Below the pieces are notes generated by a model. The model searched no databases, had not been told where the DNA came from, and was given only the letters and a program-made list of their open reading frames with translations. From Acidobacteriota bacterium (GTDB taxonomy: Bacteria > Acidobacteriota > Terriglobia > Acidiferrales > UBA7541): a stretch of DNA of 64,000 bases. Position numbers and translations under genes: made by a program. The stretch lies in the NCBI GenBank assembly GCA_003223215.1, contig QHYH01000084.1:310001-374000 (forward strand), in the 5' to 3' direction. Below, in pieces: positions 18,146 to 26,812 of this stretch (its first letter is position 1; each line of letters begins with the position of its first letter).

Positions 18146-19605
18146 ACAAGACCACCACAACCTTGCACGTTCCTGCGCCCACGCGGCGGGAAAACCCTCG
18201 GCTGGCGCAATGGAAAGAGGCACGCGAGGTGTTTCCCATTTACCTGGCGCTCGCCAAACAACAGGAAATCGACATTCCCTTTCCCCAAGCGACGCGGAAC
18301 CTTCCCGAGCAGCCCGACACGGCCCTCTTTACCCAGGTTCACGAATGGCTGGAGGCCATGGATCAGAAGGTGATGGCCCACCAGCTACGGCACCTTCTGC
18401 AGATGACCACGCTGAACGCCAGCGAAAACAGCCTGCGCGCGCTCATCCGGCGCCACCTGCGCAAGCCGAAAAAGAGCAATCCCGACCGCGACAAGATTGA
18501 TTTTCTCTTGGTCCAGTACTTCGCACTGTGCGCCCCGGCGAAGATCTACCACAAGCAGATTGAGCCCGACGACGTCGCCCAGGTCATGCAACCGGTGCTC
18601 GGCGACGTGGATCCCGCCCCGCTGGATTGGTGCGCGCCGCTAGAAAAGATGATCGCGGCATTGCGCGGTTTCCACAGCCTCCGGGAAATTTCAAAAACCA
18701 ATTTCATCGAGGAAGGCAGAAAGGTCAAGGAAGGAGCGGGCGGGATGTTTTACGACCCTGCCGCGCTTCTGGCGTTCATCCGCTTCAACTTCCTGCTTCG
18801 CCGGACGCTTATCGAGTTGATGCACGCGGACTTGATCGCGATCCGCGCTGGCGTCGACCAATTGCAAAGTGCCGGGGTGCGGACCATCGACTGTCATCAT
18901 GGCGGATTACTTGGCGGAGAACCTCTTGGCAGGATTCGGAAAATCGCTGACGAGTGGAAACAGCCGTTTCAGAAAGAGTATACCGAGCGAACGGTCAGCC
19001 AGGCCTTTGAAAACTTGCTGGGATTGCGGAGGGACGTGGAACAAGCGATCCAAAAAGCGATTGCCGGATCCGCCCCAAAGGGCTCTCCGGAAGGCCCCGG
19101 AGAGACTCTTAAGAAAGCTTCCTCCGCACGCGATGCTTCCAACCCTAAGGCAAAACCGAGGGAGGCATCCGAAGCTCCGCCAGCCAAAGCGGAACCTTCC
19201 GGGGCGCTGGATTTTGAAAACTGCATGGAGCAGATTTGGGAACAGTTGATCGCGACACCACCTTCCCGCGGGCGCTCCATGACCACGGTGAAAATTGGCG
19301 GGGCGCGCATTTTGATGTCGTCCTGGGAAGTCACGGCGTTCGTAAGCGAAGACGGACCGTCCGCAGAAGATTTGCGACGGGCGGTGGTTGCGCGCGTGCT
19401 GGTGGCGGCGGCGATGGAATCCGCCAAGGAAACGGGAAATGCCACTTCGCTCGACCGGGCCATGAACATGGCGCGTGTGGAAGTGACACGTTTGCAGGAA
19501 CGCGTGGACGTGGCCAAACAGGCCAAAGATACCGAAGCGGCGGTCAACCTCGGCATCAGCACGAAACGGTTGCTCTCGACGCTGGATGAAGCAGCAAAGC
19601 TGTAA
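18142..19605 (+). CDS. Conserved-looking protein of unknown family (487 aa)
   Basis: I do not recognise this protein. It is soluble and predominantly helical with no signal peptide or membrane segment. Three parts can be seen: a helical N-terminal half (about residues 1-330, with QLRHLLQMTTLNASENSLRA and an aromatic/Cys stretch VQYFALCAPAKIYHK); a low-complexity Pro/Ala/Lys linker (about 335-375); and a C-terminal segment (about 375-487) with TTVKIGGARILMSSWEVTAF and coiled-coil helices. GTG 18142 overlaps the stop of the PilZ-like gene. The same frame is open back to 17602, but that 180-residue extension reads as out-of-frame PilZ sequence. It is 6 bp from the next gene, so the three genes are probably co-expressed. 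Confidence 0.8.
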   Translation: MNKTTTTLHVPAPTRRENPRLAQWKEAREVFPIYLALAKQQEIDIPFPQATRNLPEQPDTALFTQVHEWLEAMDQKVMAHQLRHLLQMTTLNASENSLRALIRRHLRKPKKSNPDRDKIDFLLVQYFALCAPAKIYHKQIEPDDVAQVMQPVLGDVDPAPLDWCAPLEKMIAALRGFHSLREISKTNFIEEGRKVKEGAGGMFYDPAALLAFIRFNFLLRRTLIELMHADLIAIRAGVDQLQSAGVRTIDCHHGGLLGGEPLGRIRKIADEWKQPFQKEYTERTVSQAFENLLGLRRDVEQAIQKAIAGSAPKGSPEGPGETLKKASSARDASNPKAKPREASEAPPAKAEPSGALDFENCMEQIWEQLIATPPSRGRSMTTVKIGGARILMSSWEVTAFVSEDGPSAEDLRRAVVARVLVAAAMESAKETGNATSLDRAMNMARVEVTRLQERVDVAKQAKDTEAAVNLGISTKRLLSTLDEAAKL

Positions 19606-19611
19606 CCGGCA

Positions 19612-20346
19612 GTGACAATCAGATTGCGGGAAGAAGAAATATTCCTCAGGAGCGGGTTCTCTTTGCGACACGCCAACGTAGTCATACTCACGGATGAAAC
19701 CGAATTTGCCCGAATGCTGACGGCTTGCTGGCAAGCCGAGCGTCAAGCTCCCGCGGTGACGGTTCTGACGAGCGATTTGTGGCAGGAACAGGACGCCCCG
19801 GCCCGTGATTTGGTGGTCCTTGGCCCGGTGCGCGATGGCAAGCTGAGGAACGTGCTTCGCTCGCTCGATCCTTCCTCGGCAGCCATCTTGTGCGTCCCCG
19901 CGGATTCCAAGGAATTCGGCCAATTGCGGGCCACATATCCGCGCTTGGTCCACGTGCCGCTGCGCGAAGATTGGGCGCAAACCTTGCTGCTCGTAGCGGG
20001 CGAATCGCTGCGCCGCGTTGAAGCCATGCGGCTGGCTCGCCAAGCCGAGCGCGCAGCCGCCAAGAACGAGAACCACGCGACGCTTGGCCGCTACATGCTG
20101 GAGATGAAGCACAGCGTGAACAACGCCTTGACCTCCATGTTAGGTAACGCGGAATTGCTGCTTCTCGAGCCAGGTCAGCTCTCTTCGCACTCCTTGGCCC
20201 AGATTAAGACCATCCACAGCATGGCCTTGCGGATCAACGACGTGACGCAGCGATTCTCATCGCTGGCTTCGGAGATGCAAGAGGCTGAGAATGTTTCTCA
20301 AGCTGAGACGGAAGAGACCAGCTGGCCCGCGCCCGAGCGCCGCTAG
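19612..20346 (+). CDS. Degenerate receiver fused to a histidine-kinase DHp-like helix pair, no ATPase domain
   Basis: The 244-aa protein begins with a receiver-like alpha/beta fold (about residues 20-135). The usual phospho-Asp strand reads DLVVLGPV, with Gly in the Asp position, and the acidic pair near the N-terminus is also missing. It is followed by a segment very like a HisKA domain, GRYMLEMKHSVNNALTSMLG (about 159-178), with the candidate phospho-His at 167 and the (N)NALTSMLGNAELLL pattern of NtrB-like kinases. No HATPase_c follows; the protein ends 65 residues later in an acidic tail. It could be a phosphotransfer (HPt-like) or dimerisation partner. GTG 19612 lies 6 bp after the preceding gene. 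The 3' end overlaps the enhancer-like dyads of the next operon. Confidence 0.78.
   Translation: MTIRLREEEIFLRSGFSLRHANVVILTDETEFARMLTACWQAERQAPAVTVLTSDLWQEQDAPARDLVVLGPVRDGKLRNVLRSLDPSSAAILCVPADSKEFGQLRATYPRLVHVPLREDWAQTLLLVAGESLRRVEAMRLARQAERAAAKNENHATLGRYMLEMKHSVNNALTSMLGNAELLLLEPGQLSSHSLAQIKTIHSMALRINDVTQRFSSLASEMQEAENVSQAETEETSWPAPERR
20286..20309. promoter_or_regulatory. Overlapping TGAGA/TCTCA dyads upstream of chemosensory operon 2
   Basis: TGAGAATGTTTCTCA (20286-20300) is a perfect dyad, and TCTCAAGCTGAGA (20296-20308) overlaps it as TTCTCA-N3-TGAGAC, matching the dyad layout at 13113. They lie inside the 3' end of the preceding gene, about 145-165 bp upstream of the start expected from the -24/-12 element at 20426-20441, a normal enhancer position. 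Confidence 0.48.
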
Positions 20347-20425
20347 ACTCCCGCTCCCACGTTTAACGTATTCATACGCCGGGACTTAGCTTCACGCGAC
20401 ACAAATCCAGAGAGAATCCCGAGGC

Positions 20426-20441
20426 TGGCTGCTGACGTGCA
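20426..20441 (+). promoter_or_regulatory. Candidate sigma54 promoter of chemosensory operon 2
   Basis: The element reads TGGCTGCTGACGTGCA, with GG and GC exactly 12 bases apart. Transcription from about 20452 would still include GGGGAG and the GTG at 20479, but would exclude an alternative in-frame GTG at 20437 that lies inside the -12 box. That agreement supports both the promoter and the start choice. Confidence 0.58.
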
Positions 20442-20478
20442 CCTCTTCTCTCTGGACAAGTATGGGGAGACCACGGCT

Positions 20479-20841
20479 GTGCTCAAAAAAGTCTTAATCG
20501 TTGACGACTCACCGGCCGAAATCAAGCTGATCGAGGGCCTTTTGGAGAAGGAAGGCTATTGGCCGGTGGGGCTGAACGACCCCACACGCGTAGAAGAAGC
20601 CATCAGCCAGGAGCGGCCGAGCGTGATCCTGCTTGACATCGTGATGCCGGACCGCAACGGCTACCAGGTCTGCCGTGACCTGAAGGGAAACGCGGAATTC
20701 CATTCCATTCCGGTGATTATGGTGACTTCCAAGGCTTCAGTGAGCGACAGGTTCTGGGGCGAGCAGCAAGGCGCCGACGGCTACGTGACCAAGCCGTTCA
20801 CGCGGGATGAATTGCTCCGCGCCGTGCGGCGGTTCGCATAA
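20479..20841 (+). CDS. PilH/CheY-like single-domain response regulator
   Basis: This 120-aa receiver has KVLIVDDSPAEIKLIEGLL, the phospho-Asp about D53 in ILLDIVMPDRNGYQVC, Thr/Ser in MVTSKA and Lys in YVTKPFTRDELL. The 'RNGYQVCRDLK' and 'VTSKASVSDRFWGEQQGADGYVTKPF' stretches closely resemble PilG/PilH-type receivers of twitching chemosensory systems. GTG 20479 is chosen because GGGGAG lies 9 bases upstream; an upstream in-frame GTG (20437) falls inside the predicted promoter. First gene of chemosensory operon 2. Confidence 0.9.
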   Translation: MLKKVLIVDDSPAEIKLIEGLLEKEGYWPVGLNDPTRVEEAISQERPSVILLDIVMPDRNGYQVCRDLKGNAEFHSIPVIMVTSKASVSDRFWGEQQGADGYVTKPFTRDELLRAVRRFA

Positions 20842-20865
20842 GGATTTTCGGAGACAGAAGGGCCA

Positions 20866-21393
20866 ATGAGCGACGACTTTCATCTCGAGCCTCTTCCGGC
20901 AGACGCCGATACCGGCGAACTGCTGGAAGCGCTTGGACCGATCGAAGACCGGTCTCCGGAATCGCAGTTCTGCGTATTCCGCAGCGGCCGCGAACGGTTC
21001 TGCTTGCCGGTGCTGGACGTCGAAGAAGTGCTGGAATGGCCGCTGGTGACCAAGCTCCCGCTAGGCCCCGCGCATCTGCTGGGAATTTTCAATTTGCGCG
21101 GGGTGATTGTGCCGTTGATCGACATCGCCATGACCGAGGGGCGACGGCCGGGGCTGCTCCCGAAGCACGTCGTGGTCGCTTCGTTGCGCACCGAGAACCA
21201 TCAAGAAGACGTGCGGATCGGGATCGCCTCGGACGAGGTGATTGGAACGTATTCGGTGAAGAACGAAGATTTTCTCGAGCAGGCGCCGGAGAACGTGCCG
21301 CATTGCATCGGAATGCTGCGGCACGAAGACCGGCTCGCGCTGGTCATCGATCTGCGCCGGCTGCTTGAGGTATTTCCGGGACCCAGCATCTGA
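20866..21393 (+). CDS. CheW-like coupling protein (operon 2, first copy)
   Basis: This 175-aa protein has an acidic N-terminal extension of about 35 residues, then a CheW domain: FCVFRSGRERFCLPVLDVEEV, then GPAHLLGIFNLRGVIVPLID, then DVRIGIASDEVIG. The order receiver-CheW-MCP-CheR-CheA matches Pil/Chp-like (alternative cellular function or type IV pilus) chemosensory clusters. It lies 24 bp after the receiver gene. Confidence 0.88.
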   Translation: MSDDFHLEPLPADADTGELLEALGPIEDRSPESQFCVFRSGRERFCLPVLDVEEVLEWPLVTKLPLGPAHLLGIFNLRGVIVPLIDIAMTEGRRPGLLPKHVVVASLRTENHQEDVRIGIASDEVIGTYSVKNEDFLEQAPENVPHCIGMLRHEDRLALVIDLRRLLEVFPGPSI

Positions 21394-21453
21394 AGTGACG
21401 GGAGAGGGCGCCCGGACGGCGCGTACTCCGCTCAAAAGGATTTGGAGGGTGGC

Positions 21454-22881
21454 ATGAAATCGCGACTGAGTTCGACAATCTGGACGCTAGTCCTTTTCAA
21501 CGGCCTGGCCTATCTCGCCGTTCTGTGGCTGGCATTCAGCGCCGGGAGGAAGGCGGGCGAAGCCTCGGGGCTCGATTTTGGCTCCCCGGGCATGGTCGGC
21601 GCGCTGCTCGTGTCGCTCCTCATGTCCGTCATCCTGGCGTGGCGCTTTGCAGCACTGCTCGGGCCGGTGCACGCTCTCGCGGAGTTTTCCGAGCGGCTGG
21701 CTGCGGGTGATCCCCGGGCGCGCGCCGAAGTGGATGCCACAAACGAGCTGGGCTATATCGCAGACAACCTGAATCGCGCGGTGGCCAAAGTCTCCAAGGC
21801 TACCAGCAACCAGGACGCCACCGAATCGCTGCAGAAGAACATCACCGACTTGCTGACCGTCATCAACCAGGTGGCGCGCGGCGACTTAACCATGCGCGGC
21901 AAGGTGACCAACGACGCGCTAGGCAACGTCAGCGACTCCATCAACTACATGCTTGACAACTTCACCAAGGTTCTCGAGCGCGTGCGCAAGGCGGCCATGG
22001 AAGTCACCGCCTGCTCCAACAACATTCTCGTTGCCGCCGACGAAATGCAGGCCGGCGCGACTCAGCAGGACCAAGAAATCACAAACACGTCGAGCGCCGT
22101 CGAACAGCTGACGGTTTCGATGAAGCAGGTGTCAAACAACGCGGAAGCCAGCGCCGAAGCAGCGCGCCGCGCCCTCGATGCGGCCGAACAGGGCAACCGC
22201 GCGGTGCGCGACACGCTCGAAGGCATGCAGCGCATTCGCGCCTCGGTGCAGGCCACGGCAAAGAAAATCAAGTCGCTCGGCGACCGCTCGCTGGAAATTT
22301 CGGAAATCATCAACGTGATTAACGACATTACCGAGCAGACCAATCTGCTCGCCTTGAACGCCGCCATCGAAGCCGCCCGCGCAGGAGAGGCCGGACGCGG
22401 ATTCGCGGTCGTCGCCGACGAAGTCCGCAAGCTGGCCGAACATAGCCGTAGCGCGACGAAAGACATTGCCGCCCTCATCAAGGCGATTCAGGCCGAAACG
22501 AACGAGGCGGTGATCGTCATGGAGGAGGGCACGAAGGAAGTGGAAGGCGGTGCGTCGTTGGCGGACCAGGCCGGACGCGCGCTCGACGCCATTTCCAACG
22601 TCGTTCGCCAGTCCGCGGAACTCGTCCAGGAAATCTCGCTGGCCTCGAAGCAGCAGGTGCGCGGCACAGAAGGTGTGGCGCACGCGATGCAAATCATTTC
22701 CAACATCACGCGGCAGACTTCGCAGGGAACGCGCGGAACAGTGGCGACCGTGAGCCAGCTCGTCAAGCTCTCGGACCATCTGAACGAAGCGCTGGCCCAG
22801 TTCCGCGCCGGTTCCAAGGTCGGTTCGTCAGCGGCTACGGCAGAATCCGATCGGCCAATTCCCGCGGGAGCCGCTCGTTAA
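21454..22881 (+). CDS. Methyl-accepting chemotaxis protein with no periplasmic sensor (operon 2)
   Basis: This 475-aa receptor has two N-terminal hydrophobic helices (about residues 7-27 and 45-67) separated by only about 20 residues, so essentially no extracytoplasmic domain is present. HAMP-like helices follow ([20 protein letters not shown], then a second amphipathic pair around 140-175), then the signalling domain with tip [20 protein letters not shown]. It probably senses a membrane or cytoplasmic state or a partner protein, as proposed for PilJ-like receptors, though PilJ has a larger periplasmic part. ATG 21454 follows GGAGGG; an in-frame TTG at 21442 sits within that site. Confidence 0.9.
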   Translation: MKSRLSSTIWTLVLFNGLAYLAVLWLAFSAGRKAGEASGLDFGSPGMVGALLVSLLMSVILAWRFAALLGPVHALAEFSERLAAGDPRARAEVDATNELGYIADNLNRAVAKVSKATSNQDATESLQKNITDLLTVINQVARGDLTMRGKVTNDALGNVSDSINYMLDNFTKVLERVRKAAMEVTACSNNILVAADEMQAGATQQDQEITNTSSAVEQLTVSMKQVSNNAEASAEAARRALDAAEQGNRAVRDTLEGMQRIRASVQATAKKIKSLGDRSLEISEIINVINDITEQTNLLALNAAIEAARAGEAGRGFAVVADEVRKLAEHSRSATKDIAALIKAIQAETNEAVIVMEEGTKEVEGGASLADQAGRALDAISNVVRQSAELVQEISLASKQQVRGTEGVAHAMQIISNITRQTSQGTRGTVATVSQLVKLSDHLNEALAQFRAGSKVGSSAATAESDRPIPAGAAR

Positions 22882-22945
22882 TCGTCTACTTTTTGCCGGC
22901 GTTGCGGAGCCAATGCGAGGGTAGCCCAGAGGGAACGGGAGAACG

Positions 22946-23830
22946 ATGAGCGAGCGCCAGGGACCAGGCCACGGTCTGAGCGAACATGAATTGAGTGAGA
23001 TCCGCATGCTAATCGAAGAGCGGACGGGGATTTGCTTTGATGAATCGCGGGAGCGCTTCTTCTCCACGCGGGTGCGGGAACATCTGCGCGCCAAGGGGCT
23101 AGAGCGCGGCACGGACTTGCTGCGTTGCGTGCGCAAGTCCAACGTGGAATACGAGGCGCTGCTCGAAGGATTGCTGACGCAGGAAACCAGTTTTTTTCGG
23201 TACCCCGGTGTCTACGAAGCCTTTGAAAAACGCGTTCTGCCGGAGTTGCATACAAAGAAATTTTGGAAGAATCCGCGCACGCTGCGCATCTGGAGCGCAG
23301 GATGCTCGACCGGCGAAGAACCGTATTCGATAGCCATTACCATGGCGGATTCCCTGTCCTTTGCGGACGCCTGGAACGTGGAAATTTTGGCCACCGACGT
23401 CGGCCGTCAGGCGCTGAAGCATGCCGAGCGGGGCGTCTACTCCGGCCGCAGCCTCGGCAGCGTGACGGAAAAGCAGCTTGCCAACCATTTTGCCGCCGTG
23501 GAGGGCGGACAGCAGGTCAAGCCAAGGTTGCGAAAAATGGTTTCGTTCGCGCAAATGAACCTTGCTTCTCCCGTTTACCTGGGACGCATGGACGCGATTT
23601 TCTGCATGAACGTGCTGATCTACTTCTCCGAACAGCGCCGGCGCGCCCTGGTCCAGAGTTTCTACGAAACGCTGGAACCCGGCGGATATCTTTTTCTGGG
23701 GCACTCGGAATCGATTTCGAAAATGCCGGTGAAGTTCCAGGCGATTGTGCTGAACGACTGCATTTTGTACCGCAAGCCCGCCGCAGACGCATTGCTGAAG
23801 CCTGAACTCGTAACGGAGGGACGCGCGTGA
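22946..23830 (+). CDS. cheR: Chemoreceptor methyltransferase CheR (operon 2)
   Basis: This SAM-dependent methyltransferase of 294 aa has LTQETSFFRYPGVYEAF in the N-terminal domain, SAM motif RIWSAGCSTGEEPYSIAI, then NVLIYFSEQRRRALV and GYLFLGHSESISKM. It is a typical PilK/CheR length. It is not closely similar to the CheR of operon 1 outside the motifs, so the two systems look independently acquired rather than recently duplicated. GTGA overlap with the downstream cheA (23827-23830). Confidence 0.93.
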   Translation: MSERQGPGHGLSEHELSEIRMLIEERTGICFDESRERFFSTRVREHLRAKGLERGTDLLRCVRKSNVEYEALLEGLLTQETSFFRYPGVYEAFEKRVLPELHTKKFWKNPRTLRIWSAGCSTGEEPYSIAITMADSLSFADAWNVEILATDVGRQALKHAERGVYSGRSLGSVTEKQLANHFAAVEGGQQVKPRLRKMVSFAQMNLASPVYLGRMDAIFCMNVLIYFSEQRRRALVQSFYETLEPGGYLFLGHSESISKMPVKFQAIVLNDCILYRKPAADALLKPELVTEGRA

Positions 23831-26805
23831 GCACGCCGGACCACGAAGCCGTCGAGGTCTTCCTTCAAGAAGCCGCCGAACACCTGCAATATCTGCGGGA
23901 ATACGTCAGTGTGCTCCAGGACATCGAACCGAACCACGAGGACCTCGAGCGGCTCTACATTGCCGCGCACACTTTAGGGGGAACTTCGGCAAGTTATGGC
24001 TTTCCGCGCTTCTCGGAAATCGCCGGAAAACTTGCTCACGTATTTCAGTATGCGCTCAACGCGCCTTTGGGCGAAGACCTCCACGGCCCGCTCACCGAGT
24101 TTCTTTCCGACGGCATTTCGCTGCTGGAAACCGACCTGCTGGAAATCAGCGACACCGGGCACGAAAATACCGAGGATGTTGCCGCCTTCAAGGACCGCTA
24201 TCGCTTCGCGTTTCCGACCGAGCCTCCCCCGCTTAATCTGACAAACCCCGAACCGTCGTCCCAGATTCCCATGGAGGATTCCGCGGAGACGGCTCCTGCC
24301 GCTGCAACCGGGTCGTATTTTGACGCGCTTCCATCGGACGACGAAGTGCCCGACGAGATTTTGGAGTTTTTCCAGCCCGAGGCCGAAGAGCATTTGCAGG
24401 TCGTCAGCGATTGCTTGATTTCCCTCGAGGCCAACAACAATCCCGAGGAAATTAACAAGCTGTTCCGCGCGATTCACACGATCAAGGGCTCCGCGGCGCA
24501 GGTCGGGCTGAAACGGCTGGGCGCCATCGCCCACCGCGTCGAAGACTTGATTGGCCGGATGCGCGAGGGCGAAATCGAGCCTTCGCCCGCAGTTGTGGAT
24601 TTGTGCCTCGAATCGGTGGACGTCTTGAAGAAAACGCTCCATCGCCAATGGGCGGATGAAGCCGAAATGCGCGCGGGAGTCGATTCCCTGCTCGGGCGGG
24701 TTGCGGAGTTTTCCCCCCTCGAACCCGAAGAGGGAGAAACTCGAGCCGCAGCTCGCGAAGGGACGGCGGAGCACGCCCAGGCAGCGGAGAAGGCAGCCGC
24801 ATCGCAGGCCGCTGCGTCTGGGAAGAAGCTGGTGAACCAGATTGTCGCTGCCTCCACGGCAAAATCCGTGCGCATTGGCCTGGCCCGCCTTGACCGCATG
24901 ATGAACACCGTGGGCGAACTGGTCATCAACCGCACCCGCATGGTGGGCCGCGTCGGAGAGCTGGAGAAGCTCGTCGACACGCTGAGTTTCTCGAAAGAAC
25001 GGCTGCAGGGCAAAGTTGCGGAGTTCCAGGAAAAGTACGAATTCAACCGCATCAGCTCTACCAGGAATCGAACGCCCTGGCGTCCCGACTCGGCGCCAAA
25101 GCTGCTCTCGAGCGCGGCATCGGGCGAAAAGTCGTTCTGGTCGGAGTTTAGCGAACTCGAAATGGACCGCTACGACGACGTCAACATTTTGTCGCGCTCG
25201 ATGGCGGAAATCTCAGCGGACGTGAACGAAGTGCTCTCGCAGCTCGGGGGATTCATCGGGCGCGTCGAGGGTGACATTGACGAGTTCAGCAAACTTGCGC
25301 ATCACCTGCAAGATGAGATCACCGCCGCGCGCATGGTGCCCATCGGGACGCTGTATTCTCGCTTGTCTCGCGCCGTGCGGGACGCTGCCAAATCGACCAA
25401 CAAGGAAGTCGAACTCGAACTCACGGGAAGCGAAACCGAACTCGACAACAACATCATTCAGCAGATTTCGGATCCGCTCGCTCATCTCGTCCGTAACGCC
25501 GTCGCGCACGGAATCGAGCACAGCAACGATCGTGCCGCCGCGGGAAAGCCGGCCACGGGAAAAATCATGCTGCGCGCGTATCACCGCGGCAACCACATCT
25601 ACATTGAAGTCGAGGACGACGGCCGCGGGATCGACTACCGGCGCGTGAAGCAAAGCGCCATCGAGCGCGGCCTGGTTTCGGTGGAAACCGCCGATCGCCT
25701 CACCGAACGCGACATGCGCGAAATGCTCTTCCATCCGGGATTCTCGACCGCGCCCGTCAAGACCGAATTGGCCGGCCGCGGCGTCGGTCTCGACGTGGTG
25801 CGCGCCAATTTGAATACCCTGAATGGCGAAATCGAGATCCAAAGCATCGCCGGCCAAGGCACAAAGTTCACCCTGAAGGTTCCTCTGACCCTGATCATTT
25901 CGCCGGCGCTCTTTGTCCGCTGCGGCTCGACCAATTTTGCTCTGCCTCTGGCAGTGGTCGAGGAAATCCGTCGGCTGCGCGCCGACGAAATCGAGGATGT
26001 TGGCGGCAAATTGCTGACCAAGGTGCGCGACGTCGTCACCGAAGTCATTCGCCTCGATACGTATCTTGGCCTACCGCCGCTCGAGCCGGTCAACGGATTT
26101 TTCCGTATGGTTGTGGCCAACACCGGAAACCATCAGATCGGCCTGGTGGTCGAGGAAGTCCTCGGCAAAGACGAAATCGTGATCAAAAATCTCGGTGAAT
26201 ATCTTCGCCGCGTGAAACTTTTCCCCGGTACGACGATCGCGCCGGACGGCAGCCTGATTCTGCTGATCGACCTGAACCGCATGGTCGCGGCCGAGCCAAA
26301 CGAGCGCCGGCCGCTCCAGGCCAGCGCCAGCGCGGCGCGCATTTTTGCGCCGGGTTCGGCGGCCGTGGCGCGCGGCACCATTCCTTCCGAAGCCATCGAC
26401 CGCGTCGAGCAGGAGCGCGTCATCGTCGTGGCCGACGACTCCATCAGCGTGCGCAAATTCGTCGGGCGCATGCTCGAGAAGAGCGGCTATCGCGTGAAGC
26501 TCGCGGCCGACGGACTGGAAGCCGCGGAACTCGTGTCACAGCACGGCTGCCACCTGGTCATCACCGACCTGGAGATGCCTCGCATGACGGGTTACGAGTT
26601 GATGGTGCAGTTGCGCCAGAGTCCGTCCACCCGCCGCATTCCGGTGATGGTGGTAACCTCGCGCGCCGGCGCCAAGCATCGCGACCGCGCCATAAAGGAT
26701 GGCGCTTCCGCCTTCCTGACCAAGCCGGTACAGGAAGATAAATTGCTTGCGGCCGTCGAACAACTCATCGGAACGGAGGCGCCGCGCCCCGCGCCGGTGG
26801 CGTAA
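23827..26805 (+). CDS. ChpA-like hybrid CheA with two HPt domains and a C-terminal receiver
   Basis: The 992-aa kinase starts with two HPt domains. The first has His about 48 in AAHTLGGTSASYGF (the usual Lys after the His box is Gly); the second has His about 217 in AIHTIKGSAAQVG. A linker leads to an extended P3 dimerisation region (about 350-510, with an insertion of about 70 residues compared with the CheA of operon 1), the ATPase (HLVRNAVAHG, DDGRGIDYRR, GRGVGLDVV), a CheW-like domain and a receiver with phospho-Asp about 914 (VITDLEMPRMTG). Multi-HPt plus C-terminal receiver is the layout of ChpA/PilL-type kinases of twitching or surface-sensing systems. GTG 23827 overlaps cheR. Confidence 0.94.
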   Translation: MSTPDHEAVEVFLQEAAEHLQYLREYVSVLQDIEPNHEDLERLYIAAHTLGGTSASYGFPRFSEIAGKLAHVFQYALNAPLGEDLHGPLTEFLSDGISLLETDLLEISDTGHENTEDVAAFKDRYRFAFPTEPPPLNLTNPEPSSQIPMEDSAETAPAAATGSYFDALPSDDEVPDEILEFFQPEAEEHLQVVSDCLISLEANNNPEEINKLFRAIHTIKGSAAQVGLKRLGAIAHRVEDLIGRMREGEIEPSPAVVDLCLESVDVLKKTLHRQWADEAEMRAGVDSLLGRVAEFSPLEPEEGETRAAAREGTAEHAQAAEKAAASQAAASGKKLVNQIVAASTAKSVRIGLARLDRMMNTVGELVINRTRMVGRVGELEKLVDTLSFSKERLQGKVAEFQEKYEFNRISSTRNRTPWRPDSAPKLLSSAASGEKSFWSEFSELEMDRYDDVNILSRSMAEISADVNEVLSQLGGFIGRVEGDIDEFSKLAHHLQDEITAARMVPIGTLYSRLSRAVRDAAKSTNKEVELELTGSETELDNNIIQQISDPLAHLVRNAVAHGIEHSNDRAAAGKPATGKIMLRAYHRGNHIYIEVEDDGRGIDYRRVKQSAIERGLVSVETADRLTERDMREMLFHPGFSTAPVKTELAGRGVGLDVVRANLNTLNGEIEIQSIAGQGTKFTLKVPLTLIISPALFVRCGSTNFALPLAVVEEIRRLRADEIEDVGGKLLTKVRDVVTEVIRLDTYLGLPPLEPVNGFFRMVVANTGNHQIGLVVEEVLGKDEIVIKNLGEYLRRVKLFPGTTIAPDGSLILLIDLNRMVAAEPNERRPLQASASAARIFAPGSAAVARGTIPSEAIDRVEQERVIVVADDSISVRKFVGRMLEKSGYRVKLAADGLEAAELVSQHGCHLVITDLEMPRMTGYELMVQLRQSPSTRRIPVMVVTSRAGAKHRDRAIKDGASAFLTKPVQEDKLLAAVEQLIGTEAPRPAPVA

Positions 26806-26812
26806 CTGCACC

